Assembly (NCBI RefSeq): GCF_004363295.1
Contig: NZ_SNYQ01000001.1
Span: 310,001-374,000 of the forward strand
Direction of reading: 5' to 3'
Length of the DNA: 64,000 bases
Origin: Mesocricetibacter intestinalis
GTDB lineage: Bacteria > Pseudomonadota > Gammaproteobacteria > Enterobacterales > Pasteurellaceae
The translations under genes were made by a program, and so were the position numbers. Of this stretch, positions 17,379 through 27,418 are shown piece by piece. How positions within the stretch are numbered: the stretch's first letter is position 1; every line of letters begins with the position of its first letter. The notes beneath the pieces were generated by a model. The model was given only the letters and a program-made list of their open reading frames with translations, did not search any database and was not told the origin of the DNA.

Positions 17379-18443
17379 ATGAAACCCATTTTCGGAAAAG
17401 CACCGCCCCTTGGCTTTCGATTGATTCTTGCCCTTGCGGTTTCTGTCGGGCTAATCCTTTCGGACGGGCAGACAAATGCCGTTCTGGCGCTGCGCAATGT
17501 GATGGATTCGATGGTCGGCGGTTTGTATTATCTGGCGAATACGCCTCGTTCCGTGCTGGATAACCTATCGGAAAATTTAGTCGATACGAATAGATTGCAG
17601 ATTGAAAATAAAGTGCTGAAGGTTCAGTTACGCGAGAAAAACGCCGATTTATTATTGCTGGATCAATTAAAAGTAGAAAATCAGCGTCTGCGTTTATTGC
17701 TTAATTCTCCCCTGCGCACCGACGAATATAAGAAAATTGCTGAAATCTTAACGGCGGAAACTGATGTATATCATCAGCAGGTAGTGATTAATCAGGGCAA
17801 AAAAGACGGTGCCTATGTAGGGCAGCCCATTATCGATGAGAAAGGGGTGGTCGGGCAGATTATTTCCGTAGGAGAAACCACCAGCCGGGTACTGCTGCTA
17901 ACGGATACGACTCATTCTCTTCCCGTTCAGGTATTGCGCAATGATGTTAGGGTGATTGCCAGCGGTACGGGGCGCAGCGATGAATTGAGCTTGGATAATG
18001 TGCCGCGTTCGGTGGATATCGTTAAGGGCGACTTACTGGTTACTTCCGGGCTGGGCGGACGTTTTCCCGAAGGTTATCCGGTGGCTATTGTCGATAGCGT
18101 ATCGCGCGACGGCTCTAACTATTTTGCCACTATTACGGTTAAACCTCTGGCTTCAATGGAGCGCTTGCGCTATGTATTGCTGCTTTGGCCAACGAATGAA
18201 GAAATGCGTAAAGCGCAGTCGATTTCTCCGCAGGACGTACGCAATGCGGTGAAACAGCGCTTAGCAAACAGCCAGGCTCAAGGTCTGAAAAAAGATCCCG
18301 TTACGGAGCCGGAGGCTAAGGAGCATCTTCCTCCAGCGAGTTTGCCTGAGGATAAAATGCCGGAAAATCTACCGCCGGAAATGAACAATGGCGAGCTTCC
18401 GCCGCTTGAACCCGAACTGCAAGAACATCGGGAGAATGATTAA
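17379..18443 (+). CDS. mreC: Rod shape-determining protein MreC
   Basis: Bitopic inner-membrane protein that links MreB filaments to the periplasmic wall-synthesis enzymes. It is 354 residues. One membrane segment lies near residues 12-30 (LILALAVSVGLILSD), then a coiled coil about 62-112 (LQIENKVLKVQLREKN onward), then the two beta-barrel MreC domain with VVGQIISVGETTSRVLLLTD. The last 75 residues are rich in Pro and Glu and look disordered, a variable tail. Its final base is shared with the mreD start, so translation is coupled. Confidence 0.95.
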   Translation: MKPIFGKAPPLGFRLILALAVSVGLILSDGQTNAVLALRNVMDSMVGGLYYLANTPRSVLDNLSENLVDTNRLQIENKVLKVQLREKNADLLLLDQLKVENQRLRLLLNSPLRTDEYKKIAEILTAETDVYHQQVVINQGKKDGAYVGQPIIDEKGVVGQIISVGETTSRVLLLTDTTHSLPVQVLRNDVRVIASGTGRSDELSLDNVPRSVDIVKGDLLVTSGLGGRFPEGYPVAIVDSVSRDGSNYFATITVKPLASMERLRYVLLLWPTNEEMRKAQSISPQDVRNAVKQRLANSQAQGLKKDPVTEPEAKEHLPPASLPEDKMPENLPPEMNNGELPPLEPELQEHREND

Positions 18444-18931
18444 TGAAAGGACGTTTGCTGTTACAGTTCTTGGTATTACTGCTTATTTTTATTTTCGCAC
18501 TGGTACTGGAAATTTCTCCCTGGCCGGCGGCTTTATGGAGTTTAAGGCCCGCTTGGTTGGTGTTGGTGCTGACTTACTGGATACTGGCTTTGCCGAATAA
18601 AGTTAATATAGGTACAGCCTTTGTGTTAGGTTTGATTTGGGACGTGATTTTGGGCTCGGTGCTGGGTATTCATGCGATGGTACTTTCCTGTATGGCTTAT
18701 TTAGTTGCCAGATATCATCGTATTTTGCGTAATCTGTCCTTATGGCAACAGAGCTTGCTGATTGTGCTGTTAGTCTTTCTGGTACGTATTTTTGTGTTTC
18801 TGCTGGAATTATTCGTGCATAACGCCACGTTTCGTTGGCAGGAAGTTTTTGGTGCGCTGATTAGCGGTATATTATGGCCATGGGTCTTTTTGCTGTTGCG
18901 TAAAATACGCCGTCAGTTAAAATTATCCTGA
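18443..18931 (+). CDS. mreD: Rod shape-determining protein MreD
   Basis: Small inner-membrane partner of MreC in the elongation complex; 162 residues with five or six hydrophobic segments and almost no soluble loops. Sequences such as LRPAWLVLVLTYWILALPNKVNIGTAFVLG (residues about 31-60) and LGIHAMVLSCMAYLVARYH are typical of the family. The ATG overlaps the mreC stop by one base (TAATG). A bidirectional terminator follows. Confidence 0.95.
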   Translation: MKGRLLLQFLVLLLIFIFALVLEISPWPAALWSLRPAWLVLVLTYWILALPNKVNIGTAFVLGLIWDVILGSVLGIHAMVLSCMAYLVARYHRILRNLSLWQQSLLIVLLVFLVRIFVFLLELFVHNATFRWQEVFGALISGILWPWVFLLLRKIRRQLKLS

Positions 18932-18945
18932 GCTTAGAGGAATAA

Positions 18946-18974
18946 AAAAGGCTAAATATTAAATTTAGCCTTTT
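18946..18974. terminator. Bidirectional terminator between mreD and leuD
   Basis: A perfect 12-base stem (18946-18957 with 18963-18974) carries A and T runs on the two sides, so it can stop both mreBCD (plus) and leuABCD (minus) transcription. The genes converge here. Confidence 0.88.
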
Positions 18975-18987
18975 GTTGTATTTATGC

Positions 18988-19593
18988 CTAGCGCAGGAAC
19001 GAGGGAATTTTTTCCTCATAGGCGGCAATTGCCGCTTCATGTTGTAAGGTCAAACCGATATTATCCAACCCATTTAGCAAGCAGTGGCGGCGGAAAGGAT
19101 CAATCTCGAAACGGTAGCTTTTGTTACCTACCCGTACGCTTTGGGCTTCTAAATCAATATGCGCCTGCCCGCCTTGATTTTGTTGCGTCCAGTGAAAAAT
19201 CTCATCTACTTCTTCTTCCGTTAGGCGGATTGGCAGTAAGTGGTTATTCAGGCTGTTACTATAAAATATATCGGCAAAACTCGGGGCGATCATCGCTTTG
19301 ATACCGTAATCGGCTAATGCCCAGGGAGCGTGTTCGCGTGATGAACCGCAGCCGAGATTTTCTCGCGCCAGTAATATTGATGCGCCCTTATATTGCGGAA
19401 AGTTAAGGACGAATTGCGGGTTCGGTTGGGTGCCCTCGGCATCAAGATAGCGCCATTCATGAAATAAATGTTTACCGAAACCCACCCGGGTTACCGCCTG
19501 TAGAAACTGCTTCGGAATAATCGCATCTGTATCCACATTGGCGGCGTCAAGCGGAACTATAATTCCGCTGTGTTGTGTAAAAGGTTGTGGCAT
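18988..19593 (-). CDS. leuD: 3-isopropylmalate dehydratase small subunit
   Basis: Small subunit of isopropylmalate isomerase in leucine synthesis, pairing with LeuC. It is 201 residues, the same as in E. coli. Signatures are [20 protein letters not shown] near the start and [20 protein letters not shown] near residue 72, the swivelling-domain loop that contacts substrate. It is the last gene of leuABCD, 21 bases after leuC, and ends at the terminator shared with mreD. Confidence 0.97.
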   Translation of the reverse strand: MPQPFTQHSGIIVPLDAANVDTDAIIPKQFLQAVTRVGFGKHLFHEWRYLDAEGTQPNPQFVLNFPQYKGASILLARENLGCGSSREHAPWALADYGIKAMIAPSFADIFYSNSLNNHLLPIRLTEEEVDEIFHWTQQNQGGQAHIDLEAQSVRVGNKSYRFEIDPFRRHCLLNGLDNIGLTLQHEAAIAAYEEKIPSFLR

Positions 19594-19614
19594 CTTATGT
19601 TCTCCTGCTTCAAC

Positions 19615-21021
19615 TCAATTAAGATCCATATTGCGGATATCGGTGAATTTGCCGGTAACTGCGGCGGCGGCGGCCATTGCCGGGCTGACCAGATGGGTGC
19701 GGCCGTTACGCCCTTGGCGGCTTTCAAAGTTACGGTTGCTGGTGGAAGCACAGCGTTCCCATTCGCCCAGACGATCGTTGTTCATGGCCAGGCACATAGA
19801 GCAGCCCGGTAAGCGCCATTCAAAGCCGGCTTCAATAAAGATTTTATCCAATCCTTCTTTTTCCGCCTGCTCTTTAACTAACCCTGAGCCGGGTACAACT
19901 AACGCCTGTACGCCTTCGGCGACCTTACGTCCTCTTGCTACGGCGGCGGCGGCGCGCAGATCTTCAATTCGCGAATTGGTGCAGGAACCGATAAAAACTT
20001 TGTCTATTTTGACTTCTTTCAGATCCTGACAGCCCTGCAATCCCATATAAGCTAGTGCTTTTTGAGCCGATTGTCTTTCGATGGGATCGTTAATATGGGC
20101 AGGATCGGGTATTTTCTGATCGATGGCGATAACCTGCCCCGGATTGGTACCCCAGGTAACCTGAGGGGCGATATCTTCGGCTTCCAATATTACTACCTTA
20201 TCGAATTCCGCACCCTCATCTGTTTTTAATGTTTTCCAATAGTTTAGCGCCTCTTCCCAGTCTTTCCCCTTAGGGGCGTGGGGGCGGTCTTTTAAATAGG
20301 CGAAGGTTGTTTCGTCCGGTGCGATTAAACCGGCTTTCGCTCCCATTTCAATCGCCATATTACATACGGTCATACGCCCTTCCATAGAGAGATTGCGAAT
20401 AGCTTCGCCGCAAAATTCGACTACATATCCGGTTCCGCCCGCCATTGTCGTCTTACCGATAATGGCAAGGATAATATCTTTGGCGGTGATTCCCGCAGCA
20501 ACTTTACCCCGTACTTCTATTTTCATTTTTTTCGCCCGCGCCTGTTTTAAGGTTTGGGTCGCCAGTACATGTTCTACTTCCGAGGTACCTATACCAAAGG
20601 CCAGAGCGCCGAATGCGCCGTGAGTCGCAGTGTGGGAGTCGCCGCAGACAATGGTCATGCCCGGCAAGGTCAGCCCTTGTTCGGGACCGACTACATGAAC
20701 GATACCCTGATTAGGGTTATTTAAATCGTACAGAGAAATATGGTTGGCTCGGGTATTTTTTTCCAGTTCCTGAATCTGGATTCGCGCCTGCTCGCCGCAA
20801 GCGGCGGGATCGCGGCTTTGGGTGGAAATACTATGATCCATGGTGGCGAAGGTTTTAGTCGGTTGACGTACCTGACGGCGGGCCACACGCAAACCGTCGA
20901 ATGCTTGGGGGGAAGTAACCTCGTGCATTAAATGACGGTTAATATAAATAATGGGGGTTTCCCCTTCTTTTTCATATACCACATGGGCGTCAAAAAGTTT
21001 TTCGTAGAGTGTTTTTTTCAT
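19615..21021 (-). CDS. leuC: 3-isopropylmalate dehydratase large subunit
   Basis: Large, [4Fe-4S]-containing subunit of isopropylmalate isomerase, converting 2-isopropylmalate to 3-isopropylmalate. It is 468 residues. Cluster cysteines lie in [15 protein letters not shown] (near residue 348) and in [12 protein letters not shown] (near 408-411). [32 protein letters not shown] near 108-140 is the aconitase-family active-site region. It follows leuB by 51 bases and needs the isc system for its cluster. Confidence 0.97.
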   Translation of the reverse strand: MKKTLYEKLFDAHVVYEKEGETPIIYINRHLMHEVTSPQAFDGLRVARRQVRQPTKTFATMDHSISTQSRDPAACGEQARIQIQELEKNTRANHISLYDLNNPNQGIVHVVGPEQGLTLPGMTIVCGDSHTATHGAFGALAFGIGTSEVEHVLATQTLKQARAKKMKIEVRGKVAAGITAKDIILAIIGKTTMAGGTGYVVEFCGEAIRNLSMEGRMTVCNMAIEMGAKAGLIAPDETTFAYLKDRPHAPKGKDWEEALNYWKTLKTDEGAEFDKVVILEAEDIAPQVTWGTNPGQVIAIDQKIPDPAHINDPIERQSAQKALAYMGLQGCQDLKEVKIDKVFIGSCTNSRIEDLRAAAAVARGRKVAEGVQALVVPGSGLVKEQAEKEGLDKIFIEAGFEWRLPGCSMCLAMNNDRLGEWERCASTSNRNFESRQGRNGRTHLVSPAMAAAAAVTGKFTDIRNMDLN

Positions 21022-21072
21022 GGGGTAATCCTGTATTCGCGCTATGTTATCCGTATTTAGCGGTTGTATTTT

Positions 21073-22155
<1,083 letters not shown>

Positions 22156-22171
22156 TTATTTTCCTGTATGA

Positions 22172-23719
22172 TTAATGTTTTAAATTCTTAGTAACATCTG
22201 CTACTTTTTGGGAGCGGTAAATGGCGTTAATCGCATGTACTAAGGCGAGGGCGGAGGATTCCACTATATCTGTAGCCAGCCCCACGCCGTGGAAACGACG
22301 CCCTTCGTATTCCACCACAATATCCACTTGTCCCAAGGCTTCCGCTCCTTCTCCTTTGGCGGTCAGACTATAGTGCGACATTTTCACATCCATACCGACA
22401 ATTTGCAGAATGGCGTTATAAACCGCATCTACAGGGCCGTTACCACCGTTGGAGGCCCGATTGATTCGTTGGCCGTCCAACTCTACCTGAACAAATGCAG
22501 AGGCAGGTAATCCGCTGAGGGTTTGTGAGGTGATCACATCTAGGGTTAAACGATCTTCGTCGCCTTTCTGCATATCAATAAAGGCTAAGGCTTCTAAATC
22601 ATAATCGAAGACCTGCCCTTTTTTATCGGCTAAATGCAGGAAGGCCTGATATAACTTATCTAAGTCGTAATCCTGTTCGGTGTAACCCATATCGCTCATA
22701 TGGTTTTTCACGGCGGCACGACCGGAACGGGCGGTTAAATTTAATTTTTCTTTTTTCAAGCCGATGGTTTCCGGAGACATAATTTCATAGGTATTTTTAT
22801 TTTTCAACATACCGTCCTGATGAATACCGGAAGAATGGGCGAAAGCATTATCACCTACAATGGCCTTATTCGGCTGGATCGGCATATTGCAAATTTGACT
22901 GACCATTTGGCTGACACGGTGGATTTCCTGGGTATTGATACGGGTATCTATATTAAACATATCCTGACGGGTCTTGATCGCCATCACCACTTCTTCCAAG
23001 GCGGTATTACCGGCACGTTCTCCGATACCGTTAAGGGTACATTCGATCTGACGGGCGCCGTTTAGTACGGCGGTTAAGGAGTTGGCGGTCGCCATGCCCA
23101 AATCGTTATGGCAATGAACGGAAATAATCGCTTTGTGGATATTAGGTACGCGTTGAACGACATCGGCGATAATAGCGCCGTATTGGGTCGGTAAACAATA
23201 GCCGACCGTATCGGGGATATTGACCGTTCGGGCGCCGGCGTTAATTGCCGCTTCCACGATGCGACAAATATTATCAATACCGGTACGGCCCGCATCTTCA
23301 CAGGAGAACTCCACATCGTCGGTATAACGGCGCGCTCTTTTTACCGCCCGTACAGCCATTTCGACCACATCGTCGAAGCTGCGCTTCAGTTTGGATTCCA
23401 CATGCAGTGCGGAGGTGGCAATAAAGGTATGAATACGGAAGGCTTCCGCAACTTTTAAAGCTTCGGCGGCGGCGTCGATATCCGCATCCAGAGCGCGGGA
23501 TAAAGCACATACGCGACTGTTTTTTATATGTCGGGCGATGGTTTGTACCGATTCAAAATCTCCCGATGAAGAAATCGGAAAACCCACTTCCATAACATCT
23601 ACGCCCAAACGTTCCAGCGCCAATGCAATCTGTAATTTTTCTTTTACCGTCAAACTGGCTTTTAACGCCTGTTCACCGTCGCGTAATGTGGTATCGAAAA
23701 TAATCACTTGGTCTGTCAT
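22172..23719 (-). CDS. leuA: 2-isopropylmalate synthase
   Basis: First enzyme specific to leucine synthesis, joining acetyl-CoA to 2-oxoisovalerate; feedback-inhibited by leucine. It is 515 residues. The catalytic TIM barrel begins [19 protein letters not shown] near residue 6 and has [14 protein letters not shown] near 203, with the metal-binding HxH. The C-terminal third is the allosteric LeuA dimer domain. The frame is open 15 codons further, into the attenuator, but the start at 23719 with AAGGAC upstream gives the conserved [11 protein letters not shown]. Expression is probably governed by the leuL attenuator just upstream. Confidence 0.97.
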   Translation of the reverse strand: MTDQVIIFDTTLRDGEQALKASLTVKEKLQIALALERLGVDVMEVGFPISSSGDFESVQTIARHIKNSRVCALSRALDADIDAAAEALKVAEAFRIHTFIATSALHVESKLKRSFDDVVEMAVRAVKRARRYTDDVEFSCEDAGRTGIDNICRIVEAAINAGARTVNIPDTVGYCLPTQYGAIIADVVQRVPNIHKAIISVHCHNDLGMATANSLTAVLNGARQIECTLNGIGERAGNTALEEVVMAIKTRQDMFNIDTRINTQEIHRVSQMVSQICNMPIQPNKAIVGDNAFAHSSGIHQDGMLKNKNTYEIMSPETIGLKKEKLNLTARSGRAAVKNHMSDMGYTEQDYDLDKLYQAFLHLADKKGQVFDYDLEALAFIDMQKGDEDRLTLDVITSQTLSGLPASAFVQVELDGQRINRASNGGNGPVDAVYNAILQIVGMDVKMSHYSLTAKGEGAEALGQVDIVVEYEGRRFHGVGLATDIVESSALALVHAINAIYRSQKVADVTKNLKH

Positions 23720-23750
23720 TTTATTGTCCTTCCGGTTGAGCTGAGTAGAT

Positions 23751-23777
23751 AAAAAAACCCGCATCTTGTGCGGGTTT
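23751..23777 (-). terminator. leu operon attenuator terminator
   Basis: On the minus strand, AAACCCGCA and TGCGGGTTT form a 9-base stem with a 5-base loop followed by seven T. It sits between the leader peptide gene and leuA, 32 bases before the leuA start, as an attenuator should. Readthrough would be needed to express leuABCD. Confidence 0.85.
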
Positions 23778-23816
23778 ATTATAGGGGCTTAGTTTCGGTT
23801 TAATTTCATCCACAGC

Positions 23817-23876
23817 CTATCCGCACACATATGATGAGCGCAGCAGGTTAATCAGAAGAGAAGTAAAGCCGAACAT
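23817..23876 (-). CDS. leuL: leu operon leader peptide
   Basis: A 19-codon frame reading MFGFTSLLINLLRSSYVCG and ending TAG. Four of codons 7-12 are leucine (CTT CTG, then CTG CTG after Ile-Asn). GGGG lies five bases before the ATG. It starts about 32 bases downstream of the predicted transcription start and is followed 40 bases after its stop by the attenuator hairpin. When charged tRNA-Leu is short, ribosomes stalled on the Leu codons would favour an antiterminator. It has no product role beyond this control. Confidence 0.85.
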   Translation of the reverse strand: MFGFTSLLINLLRSSYVCG

Positions 23877-23914
23877 AAAGATCCCCGGTTGTTGTGTTTG
23901 TGAGTATGGGTATT

Positions 23915-23943
23915 AATTTATGCGTTTAAAATTCTGCTGTCAA
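23915..23943 (-). promoter_or_regulatory. leuLABCD promoter
   Basis: On the minus strand TTGACA (complement of 23938-23943) and TAAATT (complement of 23915-23920) are separated by exactly 17 bases. Transcription should start near 23908, giving a leader of about 190 bases before leuA. Confidence 0.85.
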
Positions 23944-24281
23944 ATTAAATTTTAGCGTTTTATCCCTTAAGAAAGGGTTCGTAATTTTGTTAATTGGAGT
24001 AATATTCTGTTTTATTTGTTTTTATTAAAATTAAATTTTTTTATTTTTTGAGCCGGTGATTTTTTATTTTGTTATTTTTATGAATTGTACTTAATTATTT
24101 TTTACATATTTTTTGATATAACATAACAATTTTTTTACCTGTGGCGATAAAATTTTGCTCAGAATCAATAAAACCGCCAATTTACAACTAAATGAGTATG
24201 GGGTTTCGTCGCCTAAGCGCTACTTGATTAGCCAAGCTTGTGCTAAAATTCGCCCATGATAAGGAAGAACGGAAGATATTG
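23944..24281. other. AT-rich intergenic region leu promoter-ccmA
   Basis: About 340 bases with very high A+T, especially 24000-24150. No gene is seen. Upstream-element stimulation of the leu promoter and the ccmA promoter both probably lie here, but no ccmA promoter could be picked with confidence. Confidence 0.5.
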
Positions 24282-24917
24282 GTGCAAAATCAATTAATTG
24301 TGGAAAATCTGAGTTGCCAACGCGGTGAGGATATCCTGTTCGGCGCATTGAATTTATGTGTAAAAGCCGGGGATTTCATTCAGATTGAAGGGCATAACGG
24401 AATCGGCAAAACCAGTTTGTTGCGGATTTTAGCCGGTCTTTCCCGCCCCTTAACGGGAGAAGTGCGCTGGAATGATAAATCGATTTATGCCTGCCGTGAG
24501 GAATATTATCATCATTTGCTTTACCTGGGGCATTATGCCGGCGTGAAGCCCGAGCTTAGCGCTTGGGGCAATTTAGCTTTCTATCAGCACACCGGATTTT
24601 GTCGCCAAGGGGAAGAGGTATTATGGCAGGCGCTGCAGAAGGTCGGTTTATTGGGGCGTGAAGATATTCAGGCCGGGCATCTCTCGGCAGGACAGCAAAG
24701 GCGTATTGCGCTGGCCCGTTTATGGTTATCTCAGGCGCCTTTATGGATTTTGGACGAGCCTTTCACCGCTATTGATAAAAAAGGGGTGGGGATTTTAACC
24801 GAGCTGTTTGAAAATCAGGCGGACAGAGGCGGAATGGTGATCCTGACCAGCCATCAGGAAGTTCCTAGTACGGCCTTGCAAATATTGCGGCTGGAAAAAT
24901 ATAAAATCGGCGCTTAA
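24282..24917 (+). CDS. ccmA: Cytochrome c maturation ABC transporter ATP-binding protein CcmA
   Basis: ATPase of the CcmAB complex, which with CcmC and CcmD drives release of haem-loaded CcmE. It is 211 residues. Walker A is [11 protein letters not shown] near residue 38, the ABC signature [16 protein letters not shown] near 134 and Walker [13 protein letters not shown] near 154. The frame is open to a GTG at 24240, but GTG at 24282 with GGAAG upstream gives the normal family length. TTG at 24279 is an equal alternative. It is separated from ccmB by 191 bases containing two kinds of uptake-signal core, which is unusual. Confidence 0.93.
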   Translation: MQNQLIVENLSCQRGEDILFGALNLCVKAGDFIQIEGHNGIGKTSLLRILAGLSRPLTGEVRWNDKSIYACREEYYHHLLYLGHYAGVKPELSAWGNLAFYQHTGFCRQGEEVLWQALQKVGLLGREDIQAGHLSAGQQRRIALARLWLSQAPLWILDEPFTAIDKKGVGILTELFENQADRGGMVILTSHQEVPSTALQILRLEKYKIGA

Positions 24918-25027
24918 GGGTTATCTAATCATAGCAGGCGGCTCGATAAAAAATTGTCAAAAAATGACCGCACTTTATACCTGTTTAAGTTGTCTATTTA
25001 ATTTGTCTATGTTAGACGAGGGATATG

Positions 25028-25036
25028 ACAAGCGGT
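25028..25036 (+). repeat. Lone Actinobacillus-type uptake signal core ACAAGCGGT
   Basis: ACAAGCGGT is the 9-base core used by the A. pleuropneumoniae branch of Pasteurellaceae, while the rest of the window uses the Haemophilus core AAGTGCGGT. A Haemophilus-type copy lies 53 bases away (24967-24975). It may be a chance match. Confidence 0.5.
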
Positions 25037-25108
25037 GGAAAAGCGGAATACATCCGCTTACTAAGGCAGAGAAAATATAATGAACGGAAATAAGCGGAAG
25101 GACGCGGA

Positions 25109-25771
25109 ATGATATTTACCCAAATTATCCGGCGCGAGCTGCGCATCGCCATGCGCAGGCAGGGCGAGATTTTAAATCCGTTGTGGTTTTTCCTGATTGT
25201 GATTACCTTATTCCCGCTGGTTATCGGGCCGGAACCTGCGCTATTGGCGAAGATTGCACCGGGGATTGTTTGGGTGGCAGCCTTGCTGTCGGCGTTACTT
25301 TCCTTTGAACGTCTGTTTCGCGACGATTTTATCGATGGATCTTTGGAACAACTGATACTGATGTCGCAACCCCTGGCATTAACTGCTTTGGCGAAAGTTA
25401 TCGCGCATTGGCTGCTGACCGGCTTACCCCTCATTTTGCTTTCACCGGCGGCGGCATTATTGTTATCGCTGGAGATAAAAATTTGGTGGGCGCTGGTGTT
25501 GACATTGCTGATCGGCACGCCGGTGCTGAGTTGTATCGGTGCCATCGGGGTGGCGCTTACCGTCGGTCTGCGCAAGGGCGGCGTTTTACTCAGCTTACTT
25601 GTGATTCCCCTAATTATTCCGGTACTGATTTTTTCCGCTTCGGTATTGGATGCGGCAAGCTTGAATCTTCCCTATAACGGGCAGCTTGCTATTTTAGGTG
25701 CGATGCTTGCCGCTGCCTTGACCTTTTCTCCCTTTGCCGTTGCTGCGGCCTTACGGATAAGTTTAGATTAA
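25109..25771 (+). CDS. ccmB: Haem exporter/ccm membrane protein CcmB
   Basis: Membrane subunit of the CcmAB ABC complex of cytochrome c maturation. It is 220 residues with six hydrophobic segments. It opens IFTQIIRRELRIAMRRQGEILNPLWFF, and the FERLFRDDFIDGSLEQLILM region near residues 69-88 is the conserved cytoplasmic loop that contacts CcmA. It follows ccmA after a 191-base gap and precedes ccmC by 15 bases. Confidence 0.95.
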   Translation: MIFTQIIRRELRIAMRRQGEILNPLWFFLIVITLFPLVIGPEPALLAKIAPGIVWVAALLSALLSFERLFRDDFIDGSLEQLILMSQPLALTALAKVIAHWLLTGLPLILLSPAAALLLSLEIKIWWALVLTLLIGTPVLSCIGAIGVALTVGLRKGGVLLSLLVIPLIIPVLIFSASVLDAASLNLPYNGQLAILGAMLAAALTFSPFAVAAALRISLD

Positions 25772-25786
25772 TACAAGGAAACGAAT

Positions 25787-26518
25787 ATGTGGAAGTGGTT
25801 ACATCCTTATGCAAAACCCGAAACTCAATATTATTTATGTGAACGACTGATCCCTTTTGCAGCGGCGCTCAGCCTGATTTTGCTGGCTGTCGCTACGGTA
25901 TGGGGGTTGGCTTTCGCACCGGCAGATTACCAACAGGGAAATAGCTTCCGGATTATGTATGTACATGTTCCGTCGGCCATCTGGTCGATGGGAATTTACG
26001 CCTCTATGGCGGTGGCGGCGGCTGTCGGTCTGATATGGCAAATTAAACAGGCTCATCTGGCGGTTATCGCAATGGCGCCGGTGGGTACGGTACTGACGTT
26101 TTTATCGTTGGTAACGGGGGCGGTTTGGGGAAAACCCATGTGGGGCACCTGGTGGGTGTGGGACGCACGTTTAACCGCTTCTCTGATTTTGTTCTTTCTT
26201 TATCTCGGCGTGCTGGCGTTGTATTCCGCTTTTCAGCAACGTTCAACCGGCATGAAAGCGGCTGCGGTATTATGCGTGGTCGGCGTTATCAATTTGCCGA
26301 TTATTCATTTTTCGGTGGAATGGTGGAATACCCTGCATCAGGGCGCAAGTATTACTAAATTTGAAAAACCCTCTATTGCTACGCCGATGCTGATTCCGCT
26401 GATTTTAAGTATTTTCGGTTTTATGGCGCTGAGCCTATGGCTAAGCTTGGTGCGTTATCGTAATGCTTTATTACGAGAAGATATGAAGCGCCCTTGGGTG
26501 AATGCGCTGGTGAAATAA
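25787..26518 (+). CDS. ccmC: Haem-handling protein CcmC
   Basis: Inner-membrane haem-handling protein that delivers haem to CcmE. It is 243 residues with six membrane segments. The tryptophan-rich motif WGKPMWGTWWVWDARLT lies near residues 115-131, and conserved haem-ligand histidines are in YVHVPSAIW (near 63) and HFSVEWWNTLHQGASI (near 170-185). A small hairpin with a T run follows, before ccmD. Confidence 0.96.
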   Translation: MWKWLHPYAKPETQYYLCERLIPFAAALSLILLAVATVWGLAFAPADYQQGNSFRIMYVHVPSAIWSMGIYASMAVAAAVGLIWQIKQAHLAVIAMAPVGTVLTFLSLVTGAVWGKPMWGTWWVWDARLTASLILFFLYLGVLALYSAFQQRSTGMKAAAVLCVVGVINLPIIHFSVEWWNTLHQGASITKFEKPSIATPMLIPLILSIFGFMALSLWLSLVRYRNALLREDMKRPWVNALVK

Positions 26519-26544
26519 TTTCGTCGCCATTAATGAGTTTGTGT

Positions 26545-26564
26545 ACTGCCGGAGGCAGTCTTTT
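26545..26564 (+). terminator. Possible weak terminator between ccmC and ccmD
   Basis: ACTGCC and GGCAGT form a 6-base stem with a GGA loop followed by CTTTT. The loop is only three bases, so strength is uncertain. If real it would reduce transcription of ccmD-I relative to ccmABC. Confidence 0.45.
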
Positions 26565-26681
26565 ACCCAAATAAAAGGAGGGAACCTGGTTTGCCAATAC
26601 ATATTGCCGCACAAGCATATGCTCAAATGCGTTTAAAAGTGCGGTCGTTTTTGACAAAGATTTTTGACTAAGGAGAGAAAA

Positions 26682-26885
26682 ATGTTTTTCGACAATTGGA
26701 GCGATTTCTTCGCCATGGGGGGCTACGGTTTCTATGTCTGGCTGGCTTATGCCGTATCTTTTATCGCCCTGTTATTATTGACGCTACAGAGTTATCGGGC
26801 GAAAAAACGAATTTTTGCCGAGATTCGGCATGAACGCCAACGGGCGCAGCGTTTACAAACGATGAAAGGGAGAGAAAGCTTATGA
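26682..26885 (+). CDS. ccmD: Haem exporter protein CcmD
   Basis: A 67-residue single-span protein required for release of haem-CcmE from the CcmABC complex. The segment [20 protein letters not shown] (about residues 15-34) spans the membrane, followed by a basic tail [18 protein letters not shown]. It starts at ATG 26682 with AGGAGAG just upstream; the frame extends six codons further without need. Its stop overlaps the ccmE start by four bases. Confidence 0.93.
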   Translation: MFFDNWSDFFAMGGYGFYVWLAYAVSFIALLLLTLQSYRAKKRIFAEIRHERQRAQRLQTMKGRESL

Positions 26886-27418
26886 ATCCCAGACGTAAAT
26901 CCAGATTATCCATAGTTGTTTTTGTATTATTGGGCGTGGCGGTGGCAGCGGCCTTAATGCTGTATGCTCTGCGTCAGAATATCGATTTATTTTATACCCC
27001 GTCGGAAGTGATTCAGGGGAAAAACGATGATCCGTCCACCCGCCCGGAAGTCGGGCAGCGGATCCGTATCGGCGGTATGGTGGTGGAAGGAAGCGTGGTA
27101 CGTGATCCTAACGGGCTTAAAGTACGTTTTAATCTGAATGATATCGGTCCGGAAATTACCGTTGAATATGATGGCATTTTGCCGGATCTGTTCCGCGAAG
27201 GGCAGGGGATCGTGGCACAGGGCGTATTAAAAACGCCGACTGTGTTGGAAGCCAGCGAAGTGTTGGCAAAACATGATGAAAATTATGTGCCGCCGGATTT
27301 AAGTGAAAAACTGCAGCAGGTGCATAAACCTATGGGCGTTTCCGATTTGCGCGGAGAAAGCGAAAGAGATCGGCAGGAAAAGGCCTTATCTTCAGATAAG
27401 TCCGAGGATATCAAATGA
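26882..27418 (+). CDS. ccmE: Cytochrome c-type biogenesis haem chaperone CcmE
   Basis: Periplasmic haem chaperone, anchored by an N-terminal segment (about residues 9-30). It is 178 residues with an OB-fold. Haem binds covalently at His131 within [11 protein letters not shown], and Tyr135 is the axial ligand; both are present in the usual HxxxY motif. The tail after residue 140 is charged and flexible. It overlaps both ccmD (four bases) and ccmF (four bases). Confidence 0.97.
   Translation: MNPRRKSRLSIVVFVLLGVAVAAALMLYALRQNIDLFYTPSEVIQGKNDDPSTRPEVGQRIRIGGMVVEGSVVRDPNGLKVRFNLNDIGPEITVEYDGILPDLFREGQGIVAQGVLKTPTVLEASEVLAKHDENYVPPDLSEKLQQVHKPMGVSDLRGESERDRQEKALSSDKSEDIK

Noticed and set aside
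19538-20029. A 163-codon frame opposite leuD/leuC
   Set aside because: Antisense to two well-conserved genes, no domain.
25012-25575. A 187-codon frame opposite ccmB
   Set aside because: Antisense to ccmB, no recognisable domain.
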